Positions 6,616 to 6,699 of a stretch of DNA of 6,699 bases are shown piece after piece. Below the pieces are notes generated by a model. That model worked only from the letters and a program-made list of their open reading frames with translations. It ran no database searches and was not told the DNA's origin. The stretch's first letter is position 1. Each line of letters begins with the position of its first letter. Origin of the DNA: Bacteroidota bacterium (lineage in GTDB: Bacteria; Bacteroidota; Bacteroidia; B-17B0; Aurantibacillaceae). The position numbers were made by a program, and so were the translations under genes. Location: NCBI GenBank assembly GCA_025359355.1, contig JANYGR010000410.1:1-6699 (forward strand), in the 5' to 3' direction.

Positions 6616-6624
6616 GAAGTTTTT

Positions 6625-6699
6625 TTATTTAAACCCCATTTTACTCAACACCTCTAATTTATAGTGCATATCCAAAGAGTAATTAAGCGTTGCGTGATG
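6625..6699 (-). CDS. 3' end of an unidentified gene, cut by the right window edge
   Basis: From the right edge the minus strand is open for 24 codons to TAA at 6625-6627. The residues, ATLNYSLDMHYKLEVLSKMG near the end followed by FK, have a natural amphipathic, protein-like composition, and the stop sits just before the candidate leucine-rich-repeat promoter. The other minus-strand frames are less convincing. The piece is too short to assign to a family. The 52-bp gap to the next start contains the candidate promoter, so the downstream gene need not depend on this one. Confidence 0.5.
   Translation of the reverse strand, partial: HHATLNYSLDMHYKLEVLSKMGFK

Overview
The window is AT-rich DNA that reads as a member of the Bacteroidota, probably a flavobacterium or close relative. 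The evidence is the gene content: an outer-membrane beta-barrel receptor with a carboxypeptidase-regulatory-like N-terminus, a PspC protein with a large C-terminal periplasmic part, and secreted leucine-rich repeats with a Bacteroidota-style C-terminal cap. Signal peptides ending in A-Q or S-Q and candidate promoters of the TTG-N21-TAnnTTTG kind agree with this. No mobile element, CRISPR array, tRNA or rRNA is visible.

Layout. Positions 1-2028 (minus) hold the first 676 codons of an outer-membrane beta-barrel/TonB-dependent-receptor-like protein that runs off the left edge. A 93-bp gap (2029-2121) carries a perfect 14-bp inverted repeat. Positions 2122-4603 (minus) form a tight operon, read right to left: a small secreted protein with a TonB-C-like domain, a PadR-family repressor, and a 591-residue PspC-domain membrane protein. 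The 321-bp divergent region (4604-4924) contains a consensus minus-strand promoter. A perfect 13-bp inverted repeat is centred on its -33 box, so this is the probable PadR autoregulatory operator. The transcript would have a leader of about 185 nt, which holds a possible 33-codon ORF. A TerC-family membrane protein follows on the plus strand (start most likely 4925). It converges on and overlaps by 11 bp a secreted leucine-rich-repeat protein (minus). At the right edge the last 24 codons of another minus-strand gene are probably present.

How it fits together. PadR plus PspC is a recurrent envelope-stress-type pair, in which the PadR protein usually represses its own operon and the PspC protein sits in the inner membrane. 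Here the pair is flanked by a secreted TonB-C-like protein upstream and an outer-membrane barrel downstream, each gene pointing the same way. This suggests a regulated cell-envelope module. That functional link is inferred from gene order and operator-like repeats, not demonstrated. TerC (probable metal-ion export) and the leucine-rich-repeat protein look like separate transcription units with very short leaders. Nothing here is clearly a new system. The most interesting signals are the two inverted repeats and the small TonB-C-like gene.
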